A DNA stretch of 64,000 bases from Acidobacteriota bacterium (GTDB lineage Bacteria > Acidobacteriota > Polarisedimenticolia > J045), in contig JAUZRX010000023.1 of assembly GCA_030949985.1 (NCBI GenBank), positions 186,001 through 250,000 of the forward strand, read 5' to 3'. The notes below the pieces were generated by a model. That model was not told where the DNA came from. It did no database searches and saw nothing but the letters and a program-made list of their open reading frames with translations. The stretch's first letter is position 1, and every line of letters starts with the position of its first letter. The position numbers and the translations under genes are program-made. This document shows positions 1-8,670 of this stretch, in pieces.

Positions 1-386
1 TGATGCTGGTGCTGCTGATCATCTTCATGGTCTCGGCGCCCATGCTGACCCGCGGTATCGACATCAGCCTGCCCCAGGCCGTCTCCGCCGAAGCCATCGA
101 AGAAGAGCGGGTGACGATCCAGATCGACCGGGCCGGCCAATACTACGTGGCGGGCTCTCCGGTGGTGGACGACCTGCTGATCGAGGAAGTCCGCCGGCGG
201 GGCGGTGACCGCCCGAACGCCGCCGTCTTCCTCGAGGCGGATGCGGCCGTGGCCTACGGACGCGTGCTCGCCGCGATGGACGCTCTGCGCACGGCGGGCA
301 TCTCCCGGGTCTCGATGGTCACCGAGCCGATCGTGGGCCCGCCGGCCGCCAATCCCTCTCGAGGAAGCGCCGCCGGTCGCCGATGA
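1..386 (+). CDS. tolR: TolR/ExbD-family proton-channel subunit (5' end outside window)
   Basis: ExbD/TolR proteins use the proton motive force with a TolQ/ExbB partner to energise envelope processes; here the partner is expected just upstream, outside the window. The visible part begins inside the single transmembrane helix (MLVLLIIFMVSAP), which is where family members continue from an N-terminal segment with a conserved Asp, so the true start lies before base 1. The periplasmic domain follows, with the usual ExbD pattern of a short strand, a helix and a final strand (around residues 35-110). The stop overlaps the start of the TonB-like gene (ATGA), so the two are probably translationally coupled. 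Followed by tolB, pal and cpoB, it is more likely TolR than a siderophore-system ExbD. The short basic C-terminal tail is not distinctive. Confidence 0.85.
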   Translation, partial: MLVLLIIFMVSAPMLTRGIDISLPQAVSAEAIEEERVTIQIDRAGQYYVAGSPVVDDLLIEEVRRRGGDRPNAAVFLEADAAVAYGRVLAAMDALRTAGISRVSMVTEPIVGPPAANPSRGSAAGRR

Positions 387-1147
387 GGGTTCGCCTGCGA
401 ATCCTGCTGCCCTCGCCGATGGAGGCCGGCTCCGTCGGGATCTCCCTCGCGGCCCACCTGCTGCTGATCACAGCGGTCTTCGTCGCCGGGTCCCGCCAGG
501 GCCTGACCGGACCGCCTCCCCCGGCGATGGTGGTGCGCCTGGCCGCCGCCCGGCCCGCGACCCCGGCCAAGCCCCGGGCCGCCAGGCCGGCGGCGGCGAC
601 CCGGGCTGCCCGCCCCGTCCCCAAGCCCAGAACCCCACCCCGGAAGGCCCCCCGGCGGCGCCAGGCCGACGCGCCCCGGACGGTGGTGAAAAAACCCCGG
701 GGCGTCACCGCCCAGCCGGAGACCTTGCCGGTGGAGAAGGAAACGCCCCCCCCGCCGAGCCCCGAGCCCGCGCCGGAGACGCCGCCCCCCGGACCGACGG
801 ACGGCACGCCGATCCCCGGTGGTGTCGCCGGCCTGGAGACCGACGAGCCCTTCACCGCGGACTGGTACGTGGGATTGATCACCGCCCGCCTGGGCGAGGC
901 CTGGCGCGACCGCCCCGTGCTGCCGTCCACCTCGGCACCCCGGCGGGTGGTCATCGCCTTTACCATCGACCGCAGCGGAACCGTCAGCGGCGCGCGCGTC
1001 CACGTGCCCAGCGGCTACGCCCCCCTCGATTTCTCCGCCCTCCGCGCGGTTCGCTCCCTCGGCCGCTTGCCGCCCCTGCCCCGCAGCTACGAGAGAGAGT
1101 CCCTCTCCGCCCGCTTCGTCTTCGAGTTGATTCCCTCCGGACCGTGA
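383..1147 (+). CDS. TonB/TolA-like energy transducer
   Basis: A 254-residue protein placed where TolA sits in classical tol-pal operons. It has a short N-terminal cytoplasmic segment, one transmembrane helix (about residues 17-36), a long Pro/Ala/Arg/Lys-rich linker (about 45-155) expected to span the periplasm, and a TonB C-terminal type domain (about 160-250) with the pattern VVIAFTIDRSGTVSGARV. The family links the inner-membrane motor to outer-membrane or Pal-side partners. Its start overlaps the tolR stop and tolB begins 14 bases after its stop, so it belongs to the operon. The C-terminal domain looks like TonB rather than the TolA III domain; functionally it is inferred to replace TolA. 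Confidence 0.82.
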   Translation: MRVRLRILLPSPMEAGSVGISLAAHLLLITAVFVAGSRQGLTGPPPPAMVVRLAAARPATPAKPRAARPAAATRAARPVPKPRTPPRKAPRRRQADAPRTVVKKPRGVTAQPETLPVEKETPPPPSPEPAPETPPPGPTDGTPIPGGVAGLETDEPFTADWYVGLITARLGEAWRDRPVLPSTSAPRRVVIAFTIDRSGTVSGARVHVPSGYAPLDFSALRAVRSLGRLPPLPRSYERESLSARFVFELIPSGP

Positions 1148-1161
1148 CCGGGAGACCCACG

Positions 1162-2484
1162 ATGCCCCCACTGCGCCACATGCCCCGCCCCCTTCCTGGA
1201 TGGATCGTCGTCGGCCTGCTCTGGTTTCTCCCGCCCTGGATGCTGGCCCAGGGTGATCCCGGCGAGCTGACCGGAGTGATCTCCGGCCGCGCCGCCGCGA
1301 AGATCTCCATCGCGGTTCCTCCCACCACGGTGACCGGTGGAGCCCGCGCCGCCGACGCCGCGGAAATGGGCCAGGTGCTCAGGGACGACCTGGATTTCTC
1401 CGGCTGGTTCGGCCTGCTCGACCCCCGGGGAGAAGGGCGCATTCCCGCCACCCGTCTCGACGACGCGGCGGCCTGGAAGGAGGTTGGCGCCGCCTACCTG
1501 CTCAGCAGCACCCTGCGCCAGCGGGAAGGGCGGGCGGTGTTCGAGGTTCGACTGCTGGAGACCGGCGGCGGTGAGAAGCTCCTCCACCGCCAGTGGGGCG
1601 GCCTTCTGCCCGACGATCTGCGCCGGCTGGCCCACGCGGCCTCGGACGCGGTGGTGACGGCCCTGACCGGCCAACCGGGGCTGGCGAGCACCAAGATCGC
1701 CTTCGTCTCCCGCCATGGAGAGGGCAAGGAGGTCTACCTGATGGACTACGACGGCGCCCGGGTCCGCCGCCTGACCACCACCGGGGCGATCAACCTCTCC
1801 CCGTCGTGGTCCGCCGATGCCCGCCGGCTGACCTTTCTTTCGTACCTGGGCCGCAAGCCATCGATCTACCTCCTCTCCGAAAAGGGCGAGGTGACCACGC
1901 TCCATCCCAAGGGCGGCGACCTCAACGCGGCTCCCGACTTTTCTCCCGACGGACGCCAACTGGTTTTTTCCTCGGACCGGGACGGCAACACGGAGATCTA
2001 CCTCTACGACCTGGAGACCGGCAGGGAAACCCGGCTGACCCGCAACTCCGCCATCGACACCGCCCCGTGCTGGTCCCCGTCCGGCCGTGAGATCGCCTTC
2101 ACCTCCGACCGTTCGGGAACCCCGCAGATCTACCTGATGCAGGCCGACGGCAGCAACCAGCGGCGTCTGACCTGGGAGGGCCGCTACAACGAATCGGCCG
2201 CCTGGTCCCCGGACGGCAGTCGCCTGGCCTTCGTCAGCCGCATCGCCGGGAGATTCGAGATCGTGATCCACGACCTGGCTTCGGCCCGCGAGACGGTGAT
2301 CACCTCCGGCCCCGGCAACAAGGAGAACCCCCGCTGGGCGCCGGACGGACGCCACCTGGTCTTCGCCTCCGATCGGACGGGAATGTACTCGATCTACACC
2401 ATCCGCGACGACGGCAGCGATTTGCGGCGGCTGACCCGGGGCCGGGAGTCTTTCACCCCGGATTGGAGCCCTCTCCGCAAGTAG
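1162..2484 (+). CDS. tolB: Tol-Pal system beta-propeller protein TolB
   Basis: TolB is a periplasmic beta-propeller that binds Pal and helps constrict the outer membrane during division. The 440-residue product has an N-terminal signal sequence (hydrophobic stretch about residues 12-28, ending near MLAQG), an N-terminal alpha/beta domain (about 35-170) and a C-terminal propeller made of WD40-like PD40 repeats such as SPSWSADARRLTF, APDFSPDGRQLVFSSDRDG and NPRWAPDGRHLVFASDRTG. Length matches the family (about 430). The ATG at 1162 was chosen because the signal peptide follows directly and a GGGAGA motif lies just upstream; the open frame extends further 5' only as an overlap with the preceding gene. 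It sits between the TonB-like gene and pal, as in known tol-pal clusters. Confidence 0.95.
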   Translation: MPPLRHMPRPLPGWIVVGLLWFLPPWMLAQGDPGELTGVISGRAAAKISIAVPPTTVTGGARAADAAEMGQVLRDDLDFSGWFGLLDPRGEGRIPATRLDDAAAWKEVGAAYLLSSTLRQREGRAVFEVRLLETGGGEKLLHRQWGGLLPDDLRRLAHAASDAVVTALTGQPGLASTKIAFVSRHGEGKEVYLMDYDGARVRRLTTTGAINLSPSWSADARRLTFLSYLGRKPSIYLLSEKGEVTTLHPKGGDLNAAPDFSPDGRQLVFSSDRDGNTEIYLYDLETGRETRLTRNSAIDTAPCWSPSGREIAFTSDRSGTPQIYLMQADGSNQRRLTWEGRYNESAAWSPDGSRLAFVSRIAGRFEIVIHDLASARETVITSGPGNKENPRWAPDGRHLVFASDRTGMYSIYTIRDDGSDLRRLTRGRESFTPDWSPLRK

Positions 2485-2488
2485 ACGA

Positions 2489-2516
2489 TTGCATCCCGTG
2501 GCGAGGCGGCCAAAAT
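2489..2516 (+). promoter_or_regulatory. Possible sigma70-type promoter upstream of pal
   Basis: TTGCAT (2489-2494), a 16-base spacer, then CAAAAT (2511-2516), lying in the 77-base gap between tolB and pal. This would give pal-cpoB some independent expression. The match is moderate and read by eye only. Confidence 0.35.
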
Positions 2517-2561
2517 AGGGCGGTCCGGGCGCGATTCCCGATCGCTCCCCAAGGAGGACAG

Positions 2562-3191
2562 ATGCTTTCAGAGCGCAGGATGCGGGGCGGGGTCATGGTC
2601 GTGGCCCTGCTGGCCCTTGTCATGGTGGGATGTCCACGCCCCTCGACCACACCCGTGGTGGACACTCCGTCGCCCTCCGACGGCCCCGGTGCCGAGGGCG
2701 CCCCGGAGTGGGGCACGCCGGCTTCCGCCGGCGCCGACGCGGCCGCCGGGGAAGAGAAGCTGGCCGGCGAGGGCTTCGCCGAACCGGAACTGGTTCAGCA
2801 GGGCATGGACGAAGCCGTCCAGAGCCTCGACGAGGAAGTGGCGGAAGCCCGCCAGGTCCTGCAGCCGGTCTTCTTCGCCTTCGACAGTTCCTCCCTCTCG
2901 GACGTCTCCCTCCGGACCATCGAGGCCAACGTGCGCTGGCTGACCCTGCACCCGGACCTGCGGGTCGTGGTCGAGGGTCATTGCGACGAGCGCGGCACCA
3001 TCGAATACAACCTCGAGCTCGGCGCCCGGCGGGCACGGGCCATCCGCGAGCACATGATCCGCCTCGGCCTCGACGCGGCACGCATCGAGACCCTCAGCTA
3101 CGGCGAGGAGCGCCCGGCCGACCCCGGCCACGACGAGGCGGCCTGGGCCCGCAACCGGCGCGCCGAGTTCCGCGCGGAGCCCCTCCGATGA
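2562..3191 (+). CDS. pal: Peptidoglycan-associated lipoprotein Pal
   Basis: Pal anchors the outer membrane to peptidoglycan and is the partner of TolB. The 209-residue product starts with a lipoprotein signal peptide ending in a lipobox (LVMVGC, Cys about residue 25), followed by a low-complexity Pro/Ala/Gly linker and a C-terminal OmpA-like domain (about residues 100-205). The domain carries the peptidoglycan-binding pattern VVEGHCDERGTIEYNLELGARRA (split here for length: VVEGHCDERG then TIEYNLELGARRA). The ATG at 2562 is preceded by a good ribosome binding site (AAGGAGGA at 2551-2558). The linker is longer than in Escherichia coli Pal. The stop overlaps the next start (ATGA), coupling it to cpoB. 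Confidence 0.94.
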   Translation: MLSERRMRGGVMVVALLALVMVGCPRPSTTPVVDTPSPSDGPGAEGAPEWGTPASAGADAAAGEEKLAGEGFAEPELVQQGMDEAVQSLDEEVAEARQVLQPVFFAFDSSSLSDVSLRTIEANVRWLTLHPDLRVVVEGHCDERGTIEYNLELGARRARAIREHMIRLGLDAARIETLSYGEERPADPGHDEAAWARNRRAEFRAEPLR

Positions 3192-4039
3192 GCGTCCCCC
3201 GTGTCGCCGGCATCCTGCTCCTGGCCCTCGCCCTCGGAGCCTGTGTCCCTCCCGTCCCCGGAGGAGCGACCACCGCCGACGCCGGAGAGATCCGCGATCA
3301 GCTCTTCAAACTGCAGAAAGACTCGGCCCGCATCCTCGGTGAAATCGAACAACTCAAGCAGCCCGCAGGGCAGGGCGAAGAGCGCCCCCTGTGCGCGGAA
3401 GCCGTCACCCGGATCGGCGAACTCCAGCACCGGCTCCAGGTGATCGAAGAACAGCTCCTGGCCACCCAGAAGCGTCTCGACGAGACCCTGGCCGAGGTCC
3501 GCCTGCTGCGCCGCACCCCCCCGCCCTCCTGGCTGCCCCCCTCCGCCGACGGGGCCCGGCCCGGCGCCGAAGCTCCTGCCGCGCCCCCGGGAGCCGCGAC
3601 CGAGCCCCGGGCCGAGACCGCGACGCCCGCCCCCGAAGAGTCGACCGCCGCGATCGCCCCCGAAGACCTCTTCCACGGGGCCTACGCGGACTACTCCCGG
3701 GGCCGCTACGAGTTGGCCCTGGCCGGCTTCGAGGGCGCCCTCCGGGCCGATCCGGCCGGCCCCCTGGCCGATGACTGCCAGTACTGGATCGGCGAGTGCC
3801 TGGTGGCGCTCCACCGCTACCCCGACGCGGTCAAGGCCTTCGAGCACCTGATCACGGCCTATCCCGAGAGCGACAAGCTGGCCCGGGCCTGGCTCAAGAA
3901 GGGTATCGCCCAGTTCGAGGCCCGGCGGCGGGTGGAGGGTGTCGAGACGCTGGAGACCGTCATCGCCACCTGGCCCGACTCCGACGAGGCCCGCATCGCC
4001 CGGGAGTACTTCCGGCGCAAGGGGATCCTCGACGATTGA
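3188..4039 (+). CDS. cpoB: CpoB/YbgF-like lipoprotein of the tol-pal system
   Basis: CpoB/YbgF coordinates Tol function with peptidoglycan synthesis at the septum in Escherichia coli. The 283-residue protein has a lipoprotein signal (LALALGAC, Cys about residue 18), a coiled-coil region (about 30-110, with heptad-like EIRDQLFKLQKD), a Pro/Ala-rich linker and a C-terminal TPR block (about 155-283) with repeats such as YELALAGFEGALRADPAGPLADDCQYWIGEC (three typical YbgF TPRs). The start is fixed by the 4-base overlap with the pal stop. Unlike the E. coli protein, which is a soluble periplasmic protein, this one appears lipidated. It is the last gene of the tol-pal operon. Confidence 0.88.
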   Translation: MSVPRVAGILLLALALGACVPPVPGGATTADAGEIRDQLFKLQKDSARILGEIEQLKQPAGQGEERPLCAEAVTRIGELQHRLQVIEEQLLATQKRLDETLAEVRLLRRTPPPSWLPPSADGARPGAEAPAAPPGAATEPRAETATPAPEESTAAIAPEDLFHGAYADYSRGRYELALAGFEGALRADPAGPLADDCQYWIGECLVALHRYPDAVKAFEHLITAYPESDKLARAWLKKGIAQFEARRRVEGVETLETVIATWPDSDEARIAREYFRRKGILDD

Positions 4040-4052
4040 CCTCGCCGGCGGC

Positions 4053-4081
4053 TTGACAGCCCCGGCCGCTTGACCCACAAT
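4053..4081 (+). promoter_or_regulatory. Sigma70-type promoter of rpsT
   Basis: TTGACA (4053-4058), 17-base spacer, CACAAT (4076-4081). It begins 13 bases after the cpoB stop and lies about 70 bases upstream of the rpsT start. A second TTGACC lies inside the spacer. Confidence 0.6.
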
Positions 4082-4153
4082 ACCGGCTCTCCGCGCGGGG
4101 CCCTTGTCTGCGCTCTGTGGTGGTGTGCCCGTAAGTCGCAAGGATGGAAGAAG

Positions 4154-4417
4154 ATGGCGAATCACAAGTCGGCGGCCAAGCAGGCCAGGAGAAACGAAGC
4201 TCGGCGCCTTCGCAACCGTTGGTGGCGCTCGCGTCTGCGTTCCGCGCTGAAGACCTATCGCGCCGCCGTGGAAGCCGGAGAGAAAGACCGGGCCGGATCC
4301 CTGCTGGCCTCCACCCTCGGCCTGGTGGACCGCACCGCCAAGGCCGGCGTGATCCACGACAACGCCGCCGCGCGCACCAAGTCCCGCCTCCAGGCCGCCT
4401 ACAACAAGCTGGGCTGA
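4154..4417 (+). CDS. rpsT: 30S ribosomal protein S20
   Basis: S20 binds 16S rRNA early in small-subunit assembly. The 87-residue, Lys/Arg-rich product begins MANHKSAAKQARRNEARR and ends in AYNKLG, the standard S20 signature, and is of normal length. The ATG at 4154 is chosen because the family begins MANHKSA; the frame is open further upstream but without S20 similarity. It is transcribed from its own promoter at 4053-4081 and converges with rtcB, from which it is separated by 27 bases with no clear terminator. Confidence 0.96.
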   Translation: MANHKSAAKQARRNEARRLRNRWWRSRLRSALKTYRAAVEAGEKDRAGSLLASTLGLVDRTAKAGVIHDNAAARTKSRLQAAYNKLG

Positions 4418-4444
4418 CCCTCTCCCGCCCCGGGGACCCGGCCG

Positions 4445-5905
4445 TCAGCCCTTGATCACGGCGACGGGCCGGAGGCGGGCGACCGGCGCCGCCAGGCCCG
4501 CCCCCTCCACGGCGGCGACCACCCGGGCCACGTCCTTGTAGGCCTCGGGGATCTCCTCGACCACCGTCCGGGCACCGGCGGCCCTCAACTCGATGCCCCT
4601 GTCCTCCATCTCGCGACGGATCGCGCGCCCCCTCGCCGCCTTGCGCGCCGCGCCCCTCGAGAGCCGGCGCCCGGCGCCGTGGCAGGCCGAGCAGAAGGCT
4701 TCGGCGGATCCCTCCCGCCCCGCGAGGACGAAGGAGTAGCGCCCCATGTCCCCGGGAATCAGCACCGGCTGTCCCCACGGCCGGTAAGCCTCCGGCAAGC
4801 CTTCGCGCCCCGGGCCCCAGGCGCGGGTGGCCCCCTTGCGATGCACGCAGAGGCGACGCAGACGGCCCTCCACCCGGTGGGTCTCCAACTTGGCGATGTT
4901 GTGGCAGACGTCGTAGACGGTCCGCAGGCCGTGGGTCGCCGGGGGAAGGCCCAGGTCTTCCTCGAACACCCGCGCCACCTGGTGCGCCATGATCTGGCGG
5001 TTGGCGAAGGCGAAGTTGGCCGCGGCGGCCATGGCGCCGAGATACTGCCGCCCTTCGGCGGAATCGAGGGGCGCGCAGCAGAGCTGCCGATCCGGCAACT
5101 CGATGCCATGGCGCCGCGACGCGGCCAGCATCACCCGCAGGAACTCGTCGCAAACCTGGTAGCCCAGCCCCCGGGATCCGGAATGGATCGAGACGGTCAC
5201 CTGCCCTTCGAACAGGCCGAAGGCCGCCGCGGCGCCCGGATCGAAAATGCGATCCACCCGCTGCACCTCGAGAAAGTGATTCCCCGAGCCCAGGGTGCCC
5301 AGCTGGCGACGACCCCGCTCCCGGGCCCGCGGGGAGACCCCCGCGGGGTCCGCGTAGGTCAGACATCCGCCCTCTTCGATCCGTTCGGCCTCTCCCGGAT
5401 CGCCCATGCCCCGCCCCACAGCCCAACCGGCCCCCTCGGTGAGCACGCGGTCCATCTCGCGCTGGCCCAGGTCCAGGTCCGGCCGCCGGGAGCCGACTCC
5501 CGCCGGCACCCGCCGGTAGAGGGCGTCGGCCAGGACGCCGGCCCGCGACTCGATGGCGTCGCATGCGAGATCGGTGGCCAGCAGCCGCACACCGCAGTTG
5601 ATGTCGTAGCCCACGCCTCCCGGCGAAATCACCCCCGTATCGGCGTCGAAGGCCGCCACGCCGCCGATGGGAAAACCATAGCCCCAGTGGATGTCGGGCA
5701 TGGCCAGCGAGCGGCCGACGATGCCCGGCAGACAGGCGACATGGGCGACCTGCTCGACCGCTTTCTCGCCCAGCACGTCTTCGATCAGCCCCGCGTCGGC
5801 GTAAATCAGCCCTTCGACCCGCATTCCACCCTGCCGTGGAATGCGCCAGCGCCACGGGTCGATCGGCTCCACGCCCCATCCCGCTTTCCGCGAGGCACTC
5901 ATCAC
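4445..5905 (-). CDS. rtcB: RNA-splicing ligase RtcB
   Basis: RtcB joins RNA 2',3'-cyclic phosphate or 3'-phosphate ends to 5'-OH ends using GTP and Mn2+, in tRNA splicing or RNA repair. The 486-residue product carries the full metal and guanylylation set: GYDINCG (Cys104), GSGNHF (His210), SIHSGSRGLG (His241), CHNIAKLETH (His335) and CHGAGR (His409, the expected GMP-linked His), with spacing matching the well-studied archaeal enzyme. The start is GTG at 5905 or ATG at 5902 (sequence GTGATG overlapping the archease TGA), so rtcB is coupled to archease. Archease is the known activator that restores RtcB guanylylation, which supports a functional pair. Nothing is missing from the active site. 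Confidence 0.96.
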   Translation of the reverse strand: MMSASRKAGWGVEPIDPWRWRIPRQGGMRVEGLIYADAGLIEDVLGEKAVEQVAHVACLPGIVGRSLAMPDIHWGYGFPIGGVAAFDADTGVISPGGVGYDINCGVRLLATDLACDAIESRAGVLADALYRRVPAGVGSRRPDLDLGQREMDRVLTEGAGWAVGRGMGDPGEAERIEEGGCLTYADPAGVSPRARERGRRQLGTLGSGNHFLEVQRVDRIFDPGAAAAFGLFEGQVTVSIHSGSRGLGYQVCDEFLRVMLAASRRHGIELPDRQLCCAPLDSAEGRQYLGAMAAAANFAFANRQIMAHQVARVFEEDLGLPPATHGLRTVYDVCHNIAKLETHRVEGRLRRLCVHRKGATRAWGPGREGLPEAYRPWGQPVLIPGDMGRYSFVLAGREGSAEAFCSACHGAGRRLSRGAARKAARGRAIRREMEDRGIELRAAGARTVVEEIPEAYKDVARVVAAVEGAGLAAPVARLRPVAVIKG

Positions 5906-6333
5906 AGGTCCACGATGACCCGGGCGCGCCAGCCGTCACCCCGCGGCTCGAGAACCAGGCCGTGATGGGTGACGGCCTTGATCTCCGTGCGAAAAGCATG
6001 ACGCTCCACGTCGAGGGCCTCGCCCCAAGCCCTGCCGGAAACCCGCCCGGAATCGAGACTCTGCACTTCGAAGGCGCAGAAAACCATGTCGCGGCTCATG
6101 GCCACCGACAGCAGTTCCGACAGCCAGGCGACCAACAGCGCGGCGAGGTCGGGGCCGGCGGCCCGCACCGCCACGGGCTCGGGGTCCATCCCTACCCGGG
6201 AGAGATCCGCCATCATGCCGAAGAGGGCCGCGGCGGCGGTTTCGAAGAGCGCGCCGATCCCGGCGGCTTCCACCGCGAAGCCCGCATCGGCCGTATGCTC
6301 CACCTCGCGCCACGGCACGGGACCACGGATCAC
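5902..6333 (-). CDS. Archease (RtcB cofactor)
   Basis: Archease accelerates RtcB guanylylation and allows multiple turnover. The 143-residue protein has the archease pattern: EVEHTADAGF near the N terminus (Asp in the metal-binding HTADAG motif), LFETAAAALFGMMADL, LLVAWLSELL, and a C-terminal AVTHHGLVLEPRGDGWRARVIVDL (split: AVTHHGLVLE, WRARVIVDL) with terminal Asp expected to bind metal. It starts with GTG at 6333, which overlaps the rnr TGA by four bases (GTGA); no ATG fits the conserved N terminus. Its stop overlaps the rtcB start. The three-gene order rnr-archease-rtcB suggests co-translation of an RNA decay and repair unit. Confidence 0.93.
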   Translation of the reverse strand: MIRGPVPWREVEHTADAGFAVEAAGIGALFETAAAALFGMMADLSRVGMDPEPVAVRAAGPDLAALLVAWLSELLSVAMSRDMVFCAFEVQSLDSGRVSGRAWGEALDVERHAFRTEIKAVTHHGLVLEPRGDGWRARVIVDL

Positions 6334-8558
6334 CGCCGCCTTCCCTTCGGCCGGGGTGCGCGCCGCCGGGCCCCGGCGCGGCCGCCCCGCCGACCCCGGC
6401 CCCGACCCTGCCCCGGACGCGTGGGCCCGGGCAGCCGGGCGGGAGCGAAATCCACCAGGTGCCGCAGCAGGTCCACCCGATCGACCCGAATGCGAATCGG
6501 CTGGCCGAGGCGATAGACCGTGCCTGTGTCCTGGCCTACCAGGCGCCGTCGAGCCGTGTCGTAGCGGAAGTACTCCTGGCCGAGGCGGGCGATGGGGATC
6601 ATCCCCTCCACGTAGGGCTCGCCGAGCAGGACGTGCACCCCGTGGGGAGCCACCTCGACCACGGTACCGTCGAACTCTTCCCCCAGGCGGTCGGCCATGA
6701 AGGCGGCCATCTTCCAGGCGATCGCCTCCCGCTCGGCGGCCTCCGCCTCGCGCTCCAGCCGCGAACATTCCACGGCCAGTTCCGGCATCCGCGCCTCCCT
6801 CTCGGCCCGCGCGCCGCCGCTGCCGGGATCGGAACGCAGCACCCGCCGCAGCGCCCGGTGAGCCAGCAGGTCCGGGTAGCGCCGAATCGGCGAGGTGAAG
6901 TGCAGGTAGCGGGTCAGGGCCAACCCGAAATGGCCCAGGCAGGCCGGGTCGTAGCGGGCCAGGGCCATCGCCCGCAGCACCAGGCGCTGGACCAGGGGAT
7001 GCTCCGGCCGTCCCTCGCTGGCGGCGATCACTTCCTGCAGCCGACCCGGCTCGATCCGGCCCTGGCGGCTCACCGGAAAGCTGTAGCCCAGTCCGTCGAG
7101 GGCCTCGGCCAAGCGCTGGAGCCGATCGAGGGGCGGCTTTTCGTGGACCCGGTAGAGCACGGCCTCCTGGCGGGCGAGCAGGACTTCGGCCACCGCCTCG
7201 TTGGCCGCGATCATGAATTCCTCGATCATCCGGTGGGCCGGATTGCGGCCCCGGGCCTCGATGCCGATGGTGGCGCCCTCCACGTCCATCAGGATCTCCG
7301 GCTCCGGCAGGTCGAAGTCCACCGCGCCCCGCCGGGACCGGGCCCGCTCCAGCCGGGCGGCCAGCGCCAGGGCTCTTTCGAGCATCGCCACCACCTCGGG
7401 GTCCACGCCGGCCAGGGACTCGCGCCCGCCTTCGGCCAGGGCGGCCACCTGCTCGTAGGTCAGTCGCGCCCGGGAGCGAATCACCCCCTGGTGGAAACGG
7501 GTGGCCAACCGCCGGCCTTCTCCGTCGAACTCGAGGGTCACGCCCTGGGTCAGGCGCGGCCGGTCCGGACGCAGAGAACACAGATCGCAGCTCAAACGTT
7601 CGGGGAGCATGGGTACGGCGCGGCCGGGGAAGTAGACGCTCGTGCCCCGGCGCAGCGCCTCCACGTCGGTCGCCGAACCCTCGGGCACGAAGGCGTCCAC
7701 GTCGGCGATGAAGACGTGCAGGAGGGTCTTGCCCTCCCGCTGCTCGACGCAGATCCCGTCGTCGAAATCCCTGGCGGTGGCCCCGTCCACCGTGGCGACG
7801 ATCCTGTCCCGGAAATCCTCCCGCCCCTCGAGAGACCAGCCCGAAAGATCTCCCGGCAAAGACGCCACTTCCTCCAGCACCTCGGCGGGAAACTCCGGAT
7901 CGAGACCGTACTTGCGGATCAGGACCTCGACCTCCACACCCGGGTCGTCGGGCCGGCCGAGGCGCTCGACCACGGTGCCCGTGGCCGGCTGCCCGGGCTC
8001 CGCGAAGCGCTGAATCTCGATTCGCACCAGCTCGCCGCTCCGGGCGTCGGCGGTCTTCTGGGCCGGCACCAGCACTTCGAAGCCGAAGCCGCTGTCGAGG
8101 GGGTCGACGATCGCCGCTCCCGAATAGGTCCGCTGCAGCAGGCCCACCAGGCTCCGCGATCGGCGCTCCACCACCCGCAGGATCCTGCCCGCCTGCCTCC
8201 CGTCGCGCTGGATCTCCACGATCTGGGCGGCGACCAGGTCACCGTGGAGGGCGTCGGCCTGGGCATGGGGAGGAATGAACAGATCCTTCTGCTGGGGATC
8301 GTCCGGCGCCACGAAGCCGTAACCCGCCGGCAGCCGGGTGAAACGGCCCACCACCTGCCCCAGGTCCCGCACGGCTCCGAAACGCCGCCCGCGGGCCATG
8401 ACCAGGGATCCTTCCTTGACCCATTGCTGCAGGCGGCGGCGCAGGGAGGGGCGCTGTTCGGGAGACAGCCCCAGCCGGTCCGCCAGTTCCCGGGCGGTCA
8501 GCATCTCCCCGTCGGCGAGGAGCGCCTCGATCTTCTCGATTCCAGGCAAGCGCAACAT
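6330..8558 (-). CDS. rnr: Ribonuclease R (RNB-family 3'-5' exoribonuclease)
   Basis: RNase R degrades structured RNA processively from the 3' end. The 742-residue product has an N-terminal winged-helix region (ARELADRLGLSPEQRPSLRRR), cold-shock domains (about 60-220), a catalytic RNB domain (about 250-570) with the acidic cluster DGATARDFDDGICVEQ and DVDAFVPEGS, the SPIRRYPDLLAHRAL motif, and an S1 domain (about 620-700) followed by a strongly basic tail (RGRGRRGGRAGARRRAPRPK). The ATG at 8558 was preferred over an upstream one because MLRLPGIEKIEALL begins a normal helix-turn-helix and the extra 22 residues have no family character. It overlaps archease by four bases. Confidence 0.94.
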   Translation of the reverse strand: MLRLPGIEKIEALLADGEMLTARELADRLGLSPEQRPSLRRRLQQWVKEGSLVMARGRRFGAVRDLGQVVGRFTRLPAGYGFVAPDDPQQKDLFIPPHAQADALHGDLVAAQIVEIQRDGRQAGRILRVVERRSRSLVGLLQRTYSGAAIVDPLDSGFGFEVLVPAQKTADARSGELVRIEIQRFAEPGQPATGTVVERLGRPDDPGVEVEVLIRKYGLDPEFPAEVLEEVASLPGDLSGWSLEGREDFRDRIVATVDGATARDFDDGICVEQREGKTLLHVFIADVDAFVPEGSATDVEALRRGTSVYFPGRAVPMLPERLSCDLCSLRPDRPRLTQGVTLEFDGEGRRLATRFHQGVIRSRARLTYEQVAALAEGGRESLAGVDPEVVAMLERALALAARLERARSRRGAVDFDLPEPEILMDVEGATIGIEARGRNPAHRMIEEFMIAANEAVAEVLLARQEAVLYRVHEKPPLDRLQRLAEALDGLGYSFPVSRQGRIEPGRLQEVIAASEGRPEHPLVQRLVLRAMALARYDPACLGHFGLALTRYLHFTSPIRRYPDLLAHRALRRVLRSDPGSGGARAEREARMPELAVECSRLEREAEAAEREAIAWKMAAFMADRLGEEFDGTVVEVAPHGVHVLLGEPYVEGMIPIARLGQEYFRYDTARRRLVGQDTGTVYRLGQPIRIRVDRVDLLRHLVDFAPARLPGPTRPGQGRGRGRRGGRAGARRRAPRPKGRRR

Positions 8559-8670
8559 GGCCGTAGGGTACTCCGAGCCATGGCGCCGGGGAAGAGCCGT
8601 CCCCGCCTCGAGGCATCCGTCCACGCGGCGCCGGAGCCGGCCGGGACGGGGAAGTCCGGCTCGGCCTGGA

